A stretch of DNA of 64,000 bases. It comes from an uncultured Eubacteriales bacterium. Its GTDB lineage: Bacteria; Bacillota; Clostridia; Oscillospirales; Acutalibacteraceae. The stretch is from positions 42,310-106,309 of the forward strand of contig CAKSNE010000005.1 of NCBI GenBank assembly GCA_934476085.1, in the 5' to 3' direction. Every line of letters starts with the position of its first letter. The first letter of the stretch is position 1. Position numbers and translations under genes: made by a program. This document shows, in pieces, positions 23,882 through 33,333 of this stretch. Under the pieces are notes generated by a model, which ran no database searches, was not told the origin of the DNA, and saw nothing but the letters and a program-made list of their open reading frames with translations.

Positions 23882-24920
23882 TGTTAATGCTTCAAAAGCT
23901 TATGAGATTGTTATCGGTGAGAATATTTTAGCTAATGCCGGCAAAATGATTTCTAAAATTACTTCTGCAAAAAAAGCAGTTGTAATAACTGATGATATTG
24001 TTGAAAAATTGTATTTTGAAACTGTCAACTCTTCGCTTAAAAACAGTAATTTTGAAGTATTAAAATATGTAATACCTAATGGTGAACAATCAAAAAACGG
24101 TCAGCAATATTTAGAAATATGCGAGTTTTTAGCTGAAAATCATATTACTAAAGCTGATATTATTGTTGCACTTGGTGGCGGTGTTGTCGGCGATCTTTCC
24201 GGCTTTGTAGCTGCAACCTTTTTACGCGGAATTAGTTTTGTTCAAATTCCTACAACTTTGCTTGCTGCTGTTGATTCATCGGTCGGCGGTAAAACTGCTA
24301 TTGATTTAAAAAACGGCAAAAATTTAGTTGGATCTTTTTATCAGCCAAAACTTGTTATTTGCGATTATTTAACGCTCAACACACTTGATAAAAACATTTT
24401 TGTTGATGGTTGTGCTGAAGTAATTAAGTATGCTGTTATTGGAAATAAAGAGCTATTTAATCATCTGGTTAAAAATGGTCTTGATTTTGACAGGGAGTAT
24501 GTTATTTCAGAATGTGTTAAGATGAAGCGAGATATCGTTGAAAAAGACGAATTTGATAAAGGTGAGCGACAAAAATTAAATCTTGGTCACACTGTCGGAC
24601 ATTCTATTGAAGCTTGCAGTAATTTTAAAATATCTCATGGCAGTGCAGTCGCTATTGGACTTGCAATTATTTTGAGAGCAGCATTAAAAAAAGGCATTTG
24701 TGACAAGAAAAATGTTGATGATATATTAAATGTATTAAAAGAATTTGATTTGCCGATTGACACTGAATTTTTGGCAAATGATTTATATAATGTCGCTCTT
24801 TCCGATAAAAAGAGAAGCGGCAACTCACTTAATTTAATAATTCCTTATGAAGTTGGTGATTCAAGAATTAAAACTATTGAAATAAATCAACTTATTGATT
24901 ATATAGAGGCAGGTATATGA
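23868..24920 (+). CDS. aroB: 3-dehydroquinate synthase
   Basis: Second shikimate step, DAHP to 3-dehydroquinate, NAD- and metal-dependent. The 350 residues include GGGVVGDLSGFVAATFLRG, PTTLLAAVDSSVGGKTAID and LNLGHTVGHSIE, where the His residues bind the metal. The ATG at 23868 lies nine bases after AGAGGAGG; an in-frame TTG at 23859 abuts that site and is rejected. It ends with an ATGA overlap with aroA. Confidence 0.96.
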   Translation: MISVNVNASKAYEIVIGENILANAGKMISKITSAKKAVVITDDIVEKLYFETVNSSLKNSNFEVLKYVIPNGEQSKNGQQYLEICEFLAENHITKADIIVALGGGVVGDLSGFVAATFLRGISFVQIPTTLLAAVDSSVGGKTAIDLKNGKNLVGSFYQPKLVICDYLTLNTLDKNIFVDGCAEVIKYAVIGNKELFNHLVKNGLDFDREYVISECVKMKRDIVEKDEFDKGERQKLNLGHTVGHSIEACSNFKISHGSAVAIGLAIILRAALKKGICDKKNVDDILNVLKEFDLPIDTEFLANDLYNVALSDKKRSGNSLNLIIPYEVGDSRIKTIEINQLIDYIEAGI

Positions 24921-26167
24921 ATTTAAAAGTATATCCAAGTACAATTAAAGGCGAAATTTCTGCAATTTCTTCAAAGTCTTATGCTCATAGAGCTCTAATT
25001 TGTGCGGCTTTAGCTAGTTCGCCATCAAAAATCAAATGTGATAATTTATCTGATGATATTAATGCAACGGTAAATTGTCTAAACGGCATAGGTGCTGAAA
25101 TTACTTATAAGAATAAAGAGTTTTTTGTAACACCTATTGATGTTTCAAAAGCAAAATGTGATATTGACTGTGGCGAAAGCGGTTCGACACTGCGTTTTAT
25201 GTTGCCGATAATAGGTGCTTTAGGATTAAATATTAAGATAATTATGCACGGCAGATTACCACAAAGACCGTTATCTCCGCTTTATGAACAAATGGAGCAA
25301 AATGGGTGCAGTTTTGAGAAAAAAGATAACTATATAATTATTAGCGGAAAATTAAAAGCTGCAGATTATGAAATAGAAGGAAATATTTCTTCACAATTTG
25401 TAACAGGCTTGCTTTTTTCTTTGCCACTTATTAAAGGAAAAAGTAAAATAGTTATTAAAAACAAATTTGAATCATATTCTTATGTGTTAATGACTCTTGC
25501 AGTTTTAAAAGATTTTGGTATTGAATATTCTTTTGAAAATAATGAATTTAAATTAATTAAAAATAGTTATCATTCAAACGATTGCACCGTTGAAGGAGAC
25601 TGGTCTAATGCTGCTTTTTGGCTTTGTGCAGGAGCATTAAGCGATCAGGGAATAAAAGTAACGAATCTAAATTTTAATTCTACTCAGGGCGATAAAAAGA
25701 TTATAGATATTCTTAAAGATTTTGGTGCCGATGTAAAAGTTGATAGCAATTCGGCTACTATAAAAAAATCTATTTTAAAAGGAATTACTGTAAACGCTTC
25801 GGATATTCCTGATTTAGTTCCTATTATATGTGTTGTCGCAAGTGTTGCAAGTGGTGTTACTACAATAACTAATGCTGAAAGACTTAGAATTAAAGAAAGC
25901 GACAGAATTAAATCTGTTGTTGAGATGATAAAGAATGTTGGTGGTGATATTAATGAAACCGCTGACGGTATGATAATTAACGGTTGTGCATTAAAAGGCG
26001 GTGTAGTCAATTCTTTTAACGACCATAGAATTGTTATGAGTGCCGCTGTATTGTCAAGTGTTTGTGAAAATTTAGTTGAGATTATAGATTCTCAAGCGGT
26101 TAATAAATCATATCCAATGTTTTTTGAAGATTTTAAAAAGCTTAACGGCAATGTTAAGGAGGCTTAG
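24917..26167 (+). CDS. aroA: 3-phosphoshikimate 1-carboxyvinyltransferase (EPSP synthase)
   Basis: Joins phosphoenolpyruvate to shikimate 3-phosphate. The 416 residues show SKSYAHRALI near the N-terminus, CGESGSTLRFMLP (phosphate binding), LPQRPL (the segment usually seen as GRMPIxPL or similar), and the C-terminal LRIKESDRI and FNDHRIVMS motifs. The second segment reads RLPQRPLSP, within the range found in class II, glyphosate-tolerant enzymes of Firmicutes; tolerance itself cannot be judged here. It overlaps aroB by four bases. Confidence 0.96.
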   Translation: MNLKVYPSTIKGEISAISSKSYAHRALICAALASSPSKIKCDNLSDDINATVNCLNGIGAEITYKNKEFFVTPIDVSKAKCDIDCGESGSTLRFMLPIIGALGLNIKIIMHGRLPQRPLSPLYEQMEQNGCSFEKKDNYIIISGKLKAADYEIEGNISSQFVTGLLFSLPLIKGKSKIVIKNKFESYSYVLMTLAVLKDFGIEYSFENNEFKLIKNSYHSNDCTVEGDWSNAAFWLCAGALSDQGIKVTNLNFNSTQGDKKIIDILKDFGADVKVDSNSATIKKSILKGITVNASDIPDLVPIICVVASVASGVTTITNAERLRIKESDRIKSVVEMIKNVGGDINETADGMIINGCALKGGVVNSFNDHRIVMSAAVLSSVCENLVEIIDSQAVNKSYPMFFEDFKKLNGNVKEA

Positions 26168-26169
26168 TA

Positions 26170-27249
26170 ATGTCAAGCGTATTTGGTAATAGAATAAAAG
26201 TTTCTGTTTTCGGTCAGTCTCATTCTAAAGGTATAGGAGTTACTGTTGACGGAATTCCTGCCGGTGAAAAGATTGACTTCGATGAACTTCAAAGATTTCT
26301 CGATAGAAGAGCACCGGGTAAGAATAAATTTTCTACCTCAAGAAAAGAAGGGGATAGACCTGAATTTTTATCTGGCGTTGTAGGTGATACTACTTGCGGA
26401 GCTCCGCTTTCTGCAGTTATTTATAATACAAATGCTCATTCTAATGATTATAATAATATAGTAGACTGTCCAAGACCGGGTCATGCAGATTTTACTGCTC
26501 AAATGAAATATAAAGGATTCCAAGATGTTTCAGGCGGCGGTCATTTCTCGGGAAGACTTACCGCTCCGCTTTGTATTGCAGGCGGTATAGCAAAACAGAT
26601 TTTAGCTAAAAAAGGCATTAAAATTTATGCTCATATTTCCAGTATTAATAATATAAATGATGATACTTTTGATAAAGTCAGTCCCGATGAGAACGTTTTA
26701 AGTAGCATTGCTTCAAAAGAGTTTCCTGTTATTAATGATAATCAAGGAAAACTAATGATGGATAAAATCGAGCAAGCAAGACTTGACTTAAATTCAGTTG
26801 GCGGTACAATTGAATGCGTTGTAACAGGACTTGAAGCAGGTATAGGAAATCCTATGTTTGATGGAGTCGAAAACAAAATTTCTTCTGCAGTTTTTGGTGT
26901 TCCGGCTGTAAAAGGAATTGAATTTGGCAATGGATTTGATTGCAGTTTGTTGACCGGTGAACAAAATAATGATGAATTTTATTATGACAATGATAAAGTG
27001 AAAACTAAAACCAATAACCATGGTGGAATTTTAGGCGGAATAACTTCGGGTATGCCTTTATATTTCAAAGTTGCACTAAAACCTACACCATCTATTGCAA
27101 AAGAACAAAATTCAATCAGCTTTTCACAAAAATGTGATGAAAAGCTTGTTATAAAGGGCAGACATGATCCTTGTGTTGTGCCTAGAGCAGTTCCTTGTAT
27201 TGAGGCGGTTACCGCTTTAGCTATATATGATTTGATTTTAGAAAATTAG
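26170..27249 (+). CDS. aroC: Chorismate synthase
   Basis: Makes chorismate from EPSP using reduced FMN. The 359 residues contain the three family signatures: FGQSHSKGIGVTVDGIPAG, a central GGGHFSGRLTAPLC segment, and the C-terminal RHDPCVVPRAVPCIEA. It starts with AAGGAGG two bases after aroA ends. It completes the route to chorismate in this operon apart from shikimate kinase. Confidence 0.97.
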   Translation: MSSVFGNRIKVSVFGQSHSKGIGVTVDGIPAGEKIDFDELQRFLDRRAPGKNKFSTSRKEGDRPEFLSGVVGDTTCGAPLSAVIYNTNAHSNDYNNIVDCPRPGHADFTAQMKYKGFQDVSGGGHFSGRLTAPLCIAGGIAKQILAKKGIKIYAHISSINNINDDTFDKVSPDENVLSSIASKEFPVINDNQGKLMMDKIEQARLDLNSVGGTIECVVTGLEAGIGNPMFDGVENKISSAVFGVPAVKGIEFGNGFDCSLLTGEQNNDEFYYDNDKVKTKTNNHGGILGGITSGMPLYFKVALKPTPSIAKEQNSISFSQKCDEKLVIKGRHDPCVVPRAVPCIEAVTALAIYDLILEN

Positions 27250-27266
27250 AATTTAAGGAGATAGTT

Positions 27267-28409
27267 ATGAATTTAGACGAATTACGATTAGAAATTGATA
27301 AAATCGATGATGAGCTTATAAAACTTTTTGAAAAAAGAATGGAAGTTTCAGCTAAAATAGGCGAGTATAAGCGTGAAAACAAACTTCCTATACTTAATTC
27401 ACAAAGAGAAAGAGAAAAAATCAACGATATTTCTGACAAAGCAAGTAATGATATGAAGTCTTATTTAAGAGTTTTATATTCTCTTATCTTTGAGTTAAGC
27501 CGTTCTTATCAAGAAAAGATATTTGAAAAGAAATCTGAGCTTTATAAAACTGTTGAAGCTGCAATAAATGACACTGATAAATTATTCCCGACAGATAGTG
27601 TTGTTGCTTGTCAAGGTGTTGAAGGTTCTTATTCACAAATTGCTTGTGAAAAAGTTTTCAAAAATCCAAGTATTATGTATTTTAATGATTGGGATAAAGT
27701 TTTTACTGCAATTGAACAAGGCTTTTGTAAATATGGTATTTTACCAATTGAAAACAGCACAGCAGGCTCTGTTAAAAAAGTTTACGATTTAATGGTTAAT
27801 CATAATTTCAGTATTGTAAAAAGCACCAGAATTCAAATCAATCATAGTTTACTTGCTAAAAAAGGTGTTGAACTTTCAAATATTAAAGAAATTGTTTCTC
27901 ATGAACAAGCTATTGCACAGTGTGCTGAATTTTTAAATTCATTAAAAGATGTAAAAATCACTACTGTTGAAAATACCGCTATGGCTGCAAAAATGGTGGC
28001 TGAAAGTGATAGAAATGATATAGCAGCACTCTCATCTAATAATTGTGCAGATCAATACGGATTGAATGTTTTAAAATCATCAGTTCAAGATAAAGGCAAT
28101 AATTACACAAGATTTATTTGTATTTCAAAGAAATTAGAGATCTATCCAGGTGCTGATAAAACCAGCCTTATGTTAGTTTTAAGACATAAACCTGGTGCAC
28201 TTTATAAAGTTTTATCAAGACTTTTTGCACTTGATATTAACCTTATAAAACTTGAAAGCCGTCCGCTTCCTGACAGAGATTTTGAATTTATGTTCTATTT
28301 TGATCTTGAAACTTCAATTTATTCAGAAGAATTTGTAAACTTAATTTGCGAATTAGACGGTATTTGTGATGAGTTTAAATACCTCGGTAGCTATTCAGAG
28401 GTTATCTAA
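27267..28409 (+). CDS. pheA: Bifunctional chorismate mutase / prephenate dehydratase
   Basis: Makes prephenate and then phenylpyruvate on the phenylalanine branch. The 380 residues have an N-terminal AroQ-type chorismate mutase domain (about 1-85, LRLEIDKIDDELIKLFEKRM), a prephenate dehydratase domain (about 115-285, opening VACQGVEGSYSQIAC and containing the family NYTRFICI motif), and a C-terminal ACT domain (about 295-375, LVLRHKPGALYKVLSRLFALDINL) for Phe feedback. The mutase domain also feeds tyrA. The stop overlaps the aroE start. Confidence 0.97.
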   Translation: MNLDELRLEIDKIDDELIKLFEKRMEVSAKIGEYKRENKLPILNSQREREKINDISDKASNDMKSYLRVLYSLIFELSRSYQEKIFEKKSELYKTVEAAINDTDKLFPTDSVVACQGVEGSYSQIACEKVFKNPSIMYFNDWDKVFTAIEQGFCKYGILPIENSTAGSVKKVYDLMVNHNFSIVKSTRIQINHSLLAKKGVELSNIKEIVSHEQAIAQCAEFLNSLKDVKITTVENTAMAAKMVAESDRNDIAALSSNNCADQYGLNVLKSSVQDKGNNYTRFICISKKLEIYPGADKTSLMLVLRHKPGALYKVLSRLFALDINLIKLESRPLPDRDFEFMFYFDLETSIYSEEFVNLICELDGICDEFKYLGSYSEVI

Positions 28410-29158
28410 TGAAAAAATTCGGATTATTAGGCAGAAAGTTATCTCATAGTTATTCGCCGCAAATACATAAATTTTTTGATAACTATGAATATAAGTTATA
28501 TGAAAAAGAACCTGAAGATTTAGACAAATTCTTGCTTGATTGCGAGTTAGACGGTATGAATGTTACTATTCCTTATAAAAAGGATGTAATTAAATACTGT
28601 TCATCTCTTTCAAAACAGGCAGAAAAAATCGGTGCAGTAAACACATTGGTAAAAAAGGCTGATGGAAGTTTCAGCGGTTATAACACTGATTATTTTGGTT
28701 TTTTATATATGATTAAATCTATAAATGCAGATATAAAATCTAAAAAAGCAATTGTTCTTGGCACAGGTGGTGCAAGCCTTACTTGTCAGGCTGTTTTAGA
28801 TGATTTAGGTGCAAAAGAAATTATAGTTATATCAAGAAACGGCGAAAATAATTATAAAAACATTGCTAATCATTATGATGCTCAGGTAATTGTTAATGCC
28901 ACACCTGTTGGAATGTATCCTAATGTTAATGATTCTATTTTAGATTTATCACATTTTAAAAATTGTGAAACAGTTTTAGATTTAATTTACAATCCTGAAA
29001 AAACAATGTTGTTAAAACAGGCTGAAAATTTAGGCTTAAATTATTCAAACGGACTGTCAATGTTAATAGCCCAAGCCAAGCAAGGCGCTGAATATTTCTT
29101 AGACAAAACCATTGATGATGAAATAATTGAAAAAATTTCAAAGGAAATAAAATTATGA
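28409..29158 (+). CDS. aroE: Shikimate dehydrogenase
   Basis: NADPH-dependent reduction of 3-dehydroshikimate. The 249 residues are slightly short for the family (usually 260-290). Visible are LGRKLSHSYSPQIH (substrate Ser residues), MNVTIPYKKDV with the catalytic Lys, GAVNTLV, and the nucleotide motif VLGTGGASLTCQAVL. The nucleotide-binding region is compact. It overlaps pheA by one base and aroQ by four. Confidence 0.94.
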   Translation: MKKFGLLGRKLSHSYSPQIHKFFDNYEYKLYEKEPEDLDKFLLDCELDGMNVTIPYKKDVIKYCSSLSKQAEKIGAVNTLVKKADGSFSGYNTDYFGFLYMIKSINADIKSKKAIVLGTGGASLTCQAVLDDLGAKEIIVISRNGENNYKNIANHYDAQVIVNATPVGMYPNVNDSILDLSHFKNCETVLDLIYNPEKTMLLKQAENLGLNYSNGLSMLIAQAKQGAEYFLDKTIDDEIIEKISKEIKL

Positions 29159-29583
29159 AAATACTAGTAATTAACGGTCCTAATATAAATATGCTAGGAC
29201 TTCGTGAACCTGAAATCTATGGCAATAAAACTTATGATTTTCTTTTAAAATACATAAAAGACTATTGCGATAAAATAAACGTTGAAGTTGAATTTTTTCA
29301 GTCAAATCATGAAGGTGCTATTGTTGATAAAATTCAGGAAAGTTATCAAAAAATTGACGGAATTGTTATAAATCCTGCTGCGTATACACATACAAGCGTT
29401 GCAATTTTAGATGCTTTAAAAGCGGTTAGTATACCTACTGTTGAAGTTCATATTTCTGCGGTTGATAAACGTGAAGATTTTAGACAAATTTCATACATTC
29501 GAAAGTATTGTATTAAAACGATAACAGGCAAAGGCTTTGACGGCTATTTAGAAGCGATTGATGAATTAAAAAACTATCTTTAA
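29155..29583 (+). CDS. aroQ: 3-dehydroquinate dehydratase, type II
   Basis: Dehydrates 3-dehydroquinate to 3-dehydroshikimate. The 142 residues match type II enzymes: INGPNINMLGLREPEIYG with the catalytic loop (Arg and Tyr), FFQSNHEGAIVDKI, NPAAYTHTSVAI with the active-site His/Asn, and VEVHISAVDKRE. It is last in the aro operon. No shikimate kinase (aroK) follows; the next gene is spoIIID. Confidence 0.96.
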   Translation: MKILVINGPNINMLGLREPEIYGNKTYDFLLKYIKDYCDKINVEVEFFQSNHEGAIVDKIQESYQKIDGIVINPAAYTHTSVAILDALKAVSIPTVEVHISAVDKREDFRQISYIRKYCIKTITGKGFDGYLEAIDELKNYL

Positions 29584-29601
29584 AAAAGACTAATAAAACA
29601 T

Positions 29602-29658
29602 AAAAAACCAACTCACGGCATATCATTAATTGATAAGTTTTAAGGGAGTTGGTTTTTT
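29602..29658 (+). terminator. Terminator-like hairpin overlapping the spoIIID ribosome site and start
   Basis: A perfect 13-bp inverted repeat, AAAAAACCAACTC (29602-29614) with GAGTTGGTTTTTT (29646-29658), closes a 31-base loop that itself holds TATCA/TGATA. The 3' arm holds the GAG of the spoIIID ribosome site and ends in the TTG start codon. It can end the aro operon and mask spoIIID in read-through RNA. Confidence 0.75.
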
Positions 29659-29911
29659 GAAATATTCTGTCGAAGAACGCCCGGTGATACTTGGTAGATA
29701 TATAGTAGACACAGGTGCAACAGTTAGGGTTTGTGCTAAAAAATACGGAATAAGCAAATCTACAGTACATAAAGACTTGACAGATAAATTAAAGGGAATT
29801 GATGAAAATTTATATAAAAGCGTTAGAAAAGTTCTTGAAATTAATAAAGCAGAACGACATATTCGTGGCGGAATAGCTACAAAAAACAAATATTTAAATA
29901 AGAAAAAATGA
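29657..29911 (+). CDS. spoIIID: Sporulation transcription factor SpoIIID
   Basis: Mother-cell DNA-binding regulator acting after sigma-E in endospore formation. The 84 residues carry the typical helix-turn-helix CAKKYGISKSTVHKDLTDKL and the C-terminal basic segment HIRGGIATKNKY. The start is TTG 29657, eight bases after GGGAG, giving MKYSVEERPVIL as in relatives; no ATG is available. The start lies inside a hairpin (29602-29658). A CATATCAT sequence at 29619-29626 fits the sigma-E -10 pattern CATAnnnT, but I see only a weak -35. It is convergent with dnaE. Confidence 0.93.
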   Translation: MKYSVEERPVILGRYIVDTGATVRVCAKKYGISKSTVHKDLTDKLKGIDENLYKSVRKVLEINKAERHIRGGIATKNKYLNKKK

Positions 29912-29947
29912 AAAATAAACTGTATCTTTTTTGATACAGTTTATTTT
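29912..29947. terminator. Bidirectional intrinsic terminator between spoIIID and dnaE
   Basis: A perfect 15-bp stem, AAAATAAACTGTATC (29912-29926) with GATACAGTTTATTTT (29933-29947), has a T6 loop. The dnaE stop codon lies within the stem. Confidence 0.85.
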
Positions 29948-32900
29948 ATTGCAATATTTTCTTTTCCTAAAATAATTGATAATTGATAAATCAAATCATC
30001 AGTAATGTTACAACTAAGTTTTTCGGATTTAACAAGTTTTTTTTCGTCCGTTAAATATATAAAAACCGGGGAATTGCCATTGTGCTTTTTTAGAATATCG
30101 CTTGCTAATCTAACTTTTTTATCATTTAAGTTAGCAATTTTAATATACAAAGATTTTTGATTTACATAGTTGTCTATAAATTCGATTTTTTCACATATAA
30201 TTTGTTTAGCAACATCGTCTTTAACACTAATTCTTCCGGATAAAACTAAAGGTTTTTCTGGTTTTAGAAAGTTTGAATAATTAGAGAAAACTTTAGGAAA
30301 AATAATAGCTTCACAACTCGTAGTAATATCTGAAATTTCAGCAAAAGCCATTGTGTCACCGTTTTTAGTAGCTTTTTTCTTAAGTTTTTCAATAAAACAA
30401 AGAATTTTAACCTTATCATTGTCGGAGTATTTATCATTAGACAAAATTTCTTTAATATTATTTAATTTGAATTTTTCAATTAAACTTTTATATTCTTCAA
30501 GCGGGTGACCGGAAAGATAAAACCCAATAACTTCTTTTTCAAATTTTTGTAGAGTTTTTTTATCAAATTCATTGTATTTCTTAATTGAAATATTGTTATC
30601 ATTACTTGTTTCAAAAAAGTCAATTTGACCATCAATATTGCCAACTCGCTTATGTTGGATATTTGATAAAATGTTATCGGAGTTTTCTAACATTTCTCGT
30701 CTGTTATATTTTAATCCGTCAAAACATCCTGCTTTTATAAGTGCTTCTAATGAACGAGAATTTAGTTCTCTCGAAGAACAGCGTTTGCAAAAATCATAAA
30801 TGTCAATAAAATCGCCGTTTTGTTCTCTCTCAAAAACAATATTGTTTACTAGATTTCTACCTACGCCCTTTATTCCAAGTAAACCAAATCTAATATTTCC
30901 GTCTTCTTCAGAGTAGTTATATAAGCTTTTGTTAATATTAGGAGGTAAAATTTCTATACCTATTCTTTTACATTCATCAAAGTATTCTTCTACTTTAGAA
31001 ACACGGTCTAAAACACTTGTAATAAGTGCTGCCATATAATGAGATGGATAGTAGCATTTTAAATATGCGGTTCTGTAAGAAACAATTGAATATGCAGTTG
31101 CGTGTGCCTTGTTAAATGCATAAGATGAAAAAGCAGAAATTTCATCAAATAGACTTTCAGCAACTTGTTTTTCCACTCCGTTTTTAATACAACCGTCAAT
31201 AAAATTAACCTTTTCTTTCTGCAAAACATCGTGCTTTTTCTTAGCCATTGCACGCCTGATTATATCCGCTCTGCCAAGTGTATAGCCTGCAAGTGTTCTA
31301 AAAATTTGCATTACTTGTTCTTGATAAACAATGCAACCGTAAGTTACATTCAAAATCGGTTCTAAAAGCGGAGTAGCATAGGTAATTTTTTCGGGATTGT
31401 GTTTGTTTTCAATGTATTTTGGAATTGATTTTACAGGACCTGGTCTATAAAGCGACAAAAGTGCGATCAAATCTTCTAAATTGCTCGGTTTTAGCATTGC
31501 CATTGTTTTTTTCATTCCTGCGGATTCAAACTGAAAAACGCCTTCCGAAAGTCCTAATGATAGCATTTTAAAGACTTTTTCATCGCTATAAGAAATTTTG
31601 TCAATGCTAAAATCGGGGTTGAATTTTTGCACAGCCTTTACTGTATCGTCAATTACAGTTAGGTTACGAAGCCCCAAAAAATCCATTTTAAGTAGACCGA
31701 TTTGTTCTAGTTCAGTCATTGTATATTGTGTTACGGCTGACTCATCATTAATAGCAAGCGGTAAATAATAATCAACAGGCTTATCAGTAATAACGACGCC
31801 GGCTGCATGAGTTGATGCATGACGTGGCATTCCTTCGACTTCTCTTGCCAGTTCTATTAATTCGTGAATTTTTGCATCTTTTTGATAAATTTCTCTTAAT
31901 TGTTCAGACTCAGAAAGTGCATTATCTATTGTTTGATGAAAATCGTTTGGAATTAACTTTGAAACTGCATCAACCGATGCATAAGGCAAACCCATAGCCC
32001 GTCCGATATCTTTTACTGCGGCTTTTGCCGCTAATGTACCAAAAGTGATAATTTGTGCAACATGATCTGCACCGTATTTTTTAATTACATACTTAATAAC
32101 TTCAGGACGGCGAATATAGCAAAAATCAATATCAAAATCGGGCATAGAAACTCGTTCAGGATTTAAGAAACGCTCAAAAAGTAAATTATATTTCAGTGGG
32201 TCAACATCAGTTATTCCAATGCAGTAAGCACAAAGTGATGCAGCACCGGAGCCTCTGCCCGGACCTACGGGTATATCATTATTTTTTGCGTAATTAACAA
32301 AGTCGGCAACTATTAAAAAGTAGTCAACAAACCCCATTTTATTAATTATCTCAAGTTCATAATTAATTCTTGCATAATACTCATCTGTAGGATTTTTTAT
32401 CTTTTTAGAAAGTCCATCAAGGCAAGCTTTTTTAAAATAATCATAATGATTATCACAATTTTCAAGTTCAAATTTAGGAAGTTTTAAATTGTTAAAATCA
32501 AAATCAAAGTTGCATTTATCTGCAACTTCTTTGGTATTGTTAATGTATTCGCTAGGGAAGAGTTGCAACATTTCATCTTCTGATTTCACATAGAATTCTT
32601 CTGTTTCAAACAAAAGAGCATCTGTGCTATCGACAGTTTTGTTTTGTCCTACCAGCATTAAATATTTTTGCATATTAGCGTCAGTTTTTTCTATATAATG
32701 AGCATCGTTGGTAGCAACTATTTTTATATTAAGTTCATTAGCAATTTTAATTAAATATTGATTTACTCTTTTTTGTTCGGTTAAACCATGGTCTTGAACT
32801 TCAATATAATAATCGTCTTTAAATAATTCTTTGTACCATTTTGCCGTATCTAATGCTTTATCGTAATTACCGTTTTTGATTAATCTTGATAACTCACCCT

Positions 32901-33315
32901 GTAAACAAGCAGAAAGAGCAATTAATCCGTCGCTATAAGTTTCTAAAAGTTCTTTATCAATTCTCGGTCTGTAATAAAAGCCTTCTGTAAAGCTTTTAGT
33001 AACTAATTTGCATAAATTTTTATATCCGATTTCATTTTTACAAAGCAAAACCAAATGACTGCTTGTAGAGTCAAATTCATGAATTTTATCAAATCTGGTT
33101 CTTGCTGAAACATAAACTTCGCAACCGATAATAGGCTTTATTCCATTTTCTTTTGCTGCATTATAAAAATTGACCACGCCATACATTACACCGTGGTCAG
33201 TTATTGCAACAGAATTCATACCCTTAGACTTAATCGCTTGCATTAATTTATTAATTCTACAAGCACCGTCTAAAAGAGAATACTCAGTATGAAGATGTAA
33301 ATGCGTAAAGCTCAT
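29941..33315 (-). CDS. dnaE: DNA polymerase III subunit alpha (DnaE type)
   Basis: Replicative polymerase catalytic subunit of 1124 residues. It opens with a PHP domain (HLHLHTEYSLLDGACRI), has the C-family polymerase core with the catalytic acidic residues in MPDFDIDFCY and GPGRGSGAASL, a helix-hairpin-helix region, and a C-terminal OB-fold. The length and lack of an inserted proofreading exonuclease identify DnaE rather than PolC, which in Firmicutes usually does bulk replication while DnaE extends primers. It is last in the hprK-glk-murB-rapZ-whiA-dnaE series. The ATG at 33315 follows GGAGGTG. Confidence 0.97.
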   Translation of the reverse strand: MSFTHLHLHTEYSLLDGACRINKLMQAIKSKGMNSVAITDHGVMYGVVNFYNAAKENGIKPIIGCEVYVSARTRFDKIHEFDSTSSHLVLLCKNEIGYKNLCKLVTKSFTEGFYYRPRIDKELLETYSDGLIALSACLQGELSRLIKNGNYDKALDTAKWYKELFKDDYYIEVQDHGLTEQKRVNQYLIKIANELNIKIVATNDAHYIEKTDANMQKYLMLVGQNKTVDSTDALLFETEEFYVKSEDEMLQLFPSEYINNTKEVADKCNFDFDFNNLKLPKFELENCDNHYDYFKKACLDGLSKKIKNPTDEYYARINYELEIINKMGFVDYFLIVADFVNYAKNNDIPVGPGRGSGAASLCAYCIGITDVDPLKYNLLFERFLNPERVSMPDFDIDFCYIRRPEVIKYVIKKYGADHVAQIITFGTLAAKAAVKDIGRAMGLPYASVDAVSKLIPNDFHQTIDNALSESEQLREIYQKDAKIHELIELAREVEGMPRHASTHAAGVVITDKPVDYYLPLAINDESAVTQYTMTELEQIGLLKMDFLGLRNLTVIDDTVKAVQKFNPDFSIDKISYSDEKVFKMLSLGLSEGVFQFESAGMKKTMAMLKPSNLEDLIALLSLYRPGPVKSIPKYIENKHNPEKITYATPLLEPILNVTYGCIVYQEQVMQIFRTLAGYTLGRADIIRRAMAKKKHDVLQKEKVNFIDGCIKNGVEKQVAESLFDEISAFSSYAFNKAHATAYSIVSYRTAYLKCYYPSHYMAALITSVLDRVSKVEEYFDECKRIGIEILPPNINKSLYNYSEEDGNIRFGLLGIKGVGRNLVNNIVFEREQNGDFIDIYDFCKRCSSRELNSRSLEALIKAGCFDGLKYNRREMLENSDNILSNIQHKRVGNIDGQIDFFETSNDNNISIKKYNEFDKKTLQKFEKEVIGFYLSGHPLEEYKSLIEKFKLNNIKEILSNDKYSDNDKVKILCFIEKLKKKATKNGDTMAFAEISDITTSCEAIIFPKVFSNYSNFLKPEKPLVLSGRISVKDDVAKQIICEKIEFIDNYVNQKSLYIKIANLNDKKVRLASDILKKHNGNSPVFIYLTDEKKLVKSEKLSCNITDDLIYQLSIILGKENIAIK

Positions 33316-33333
33316 TTACGCCACCTCCGTTTT

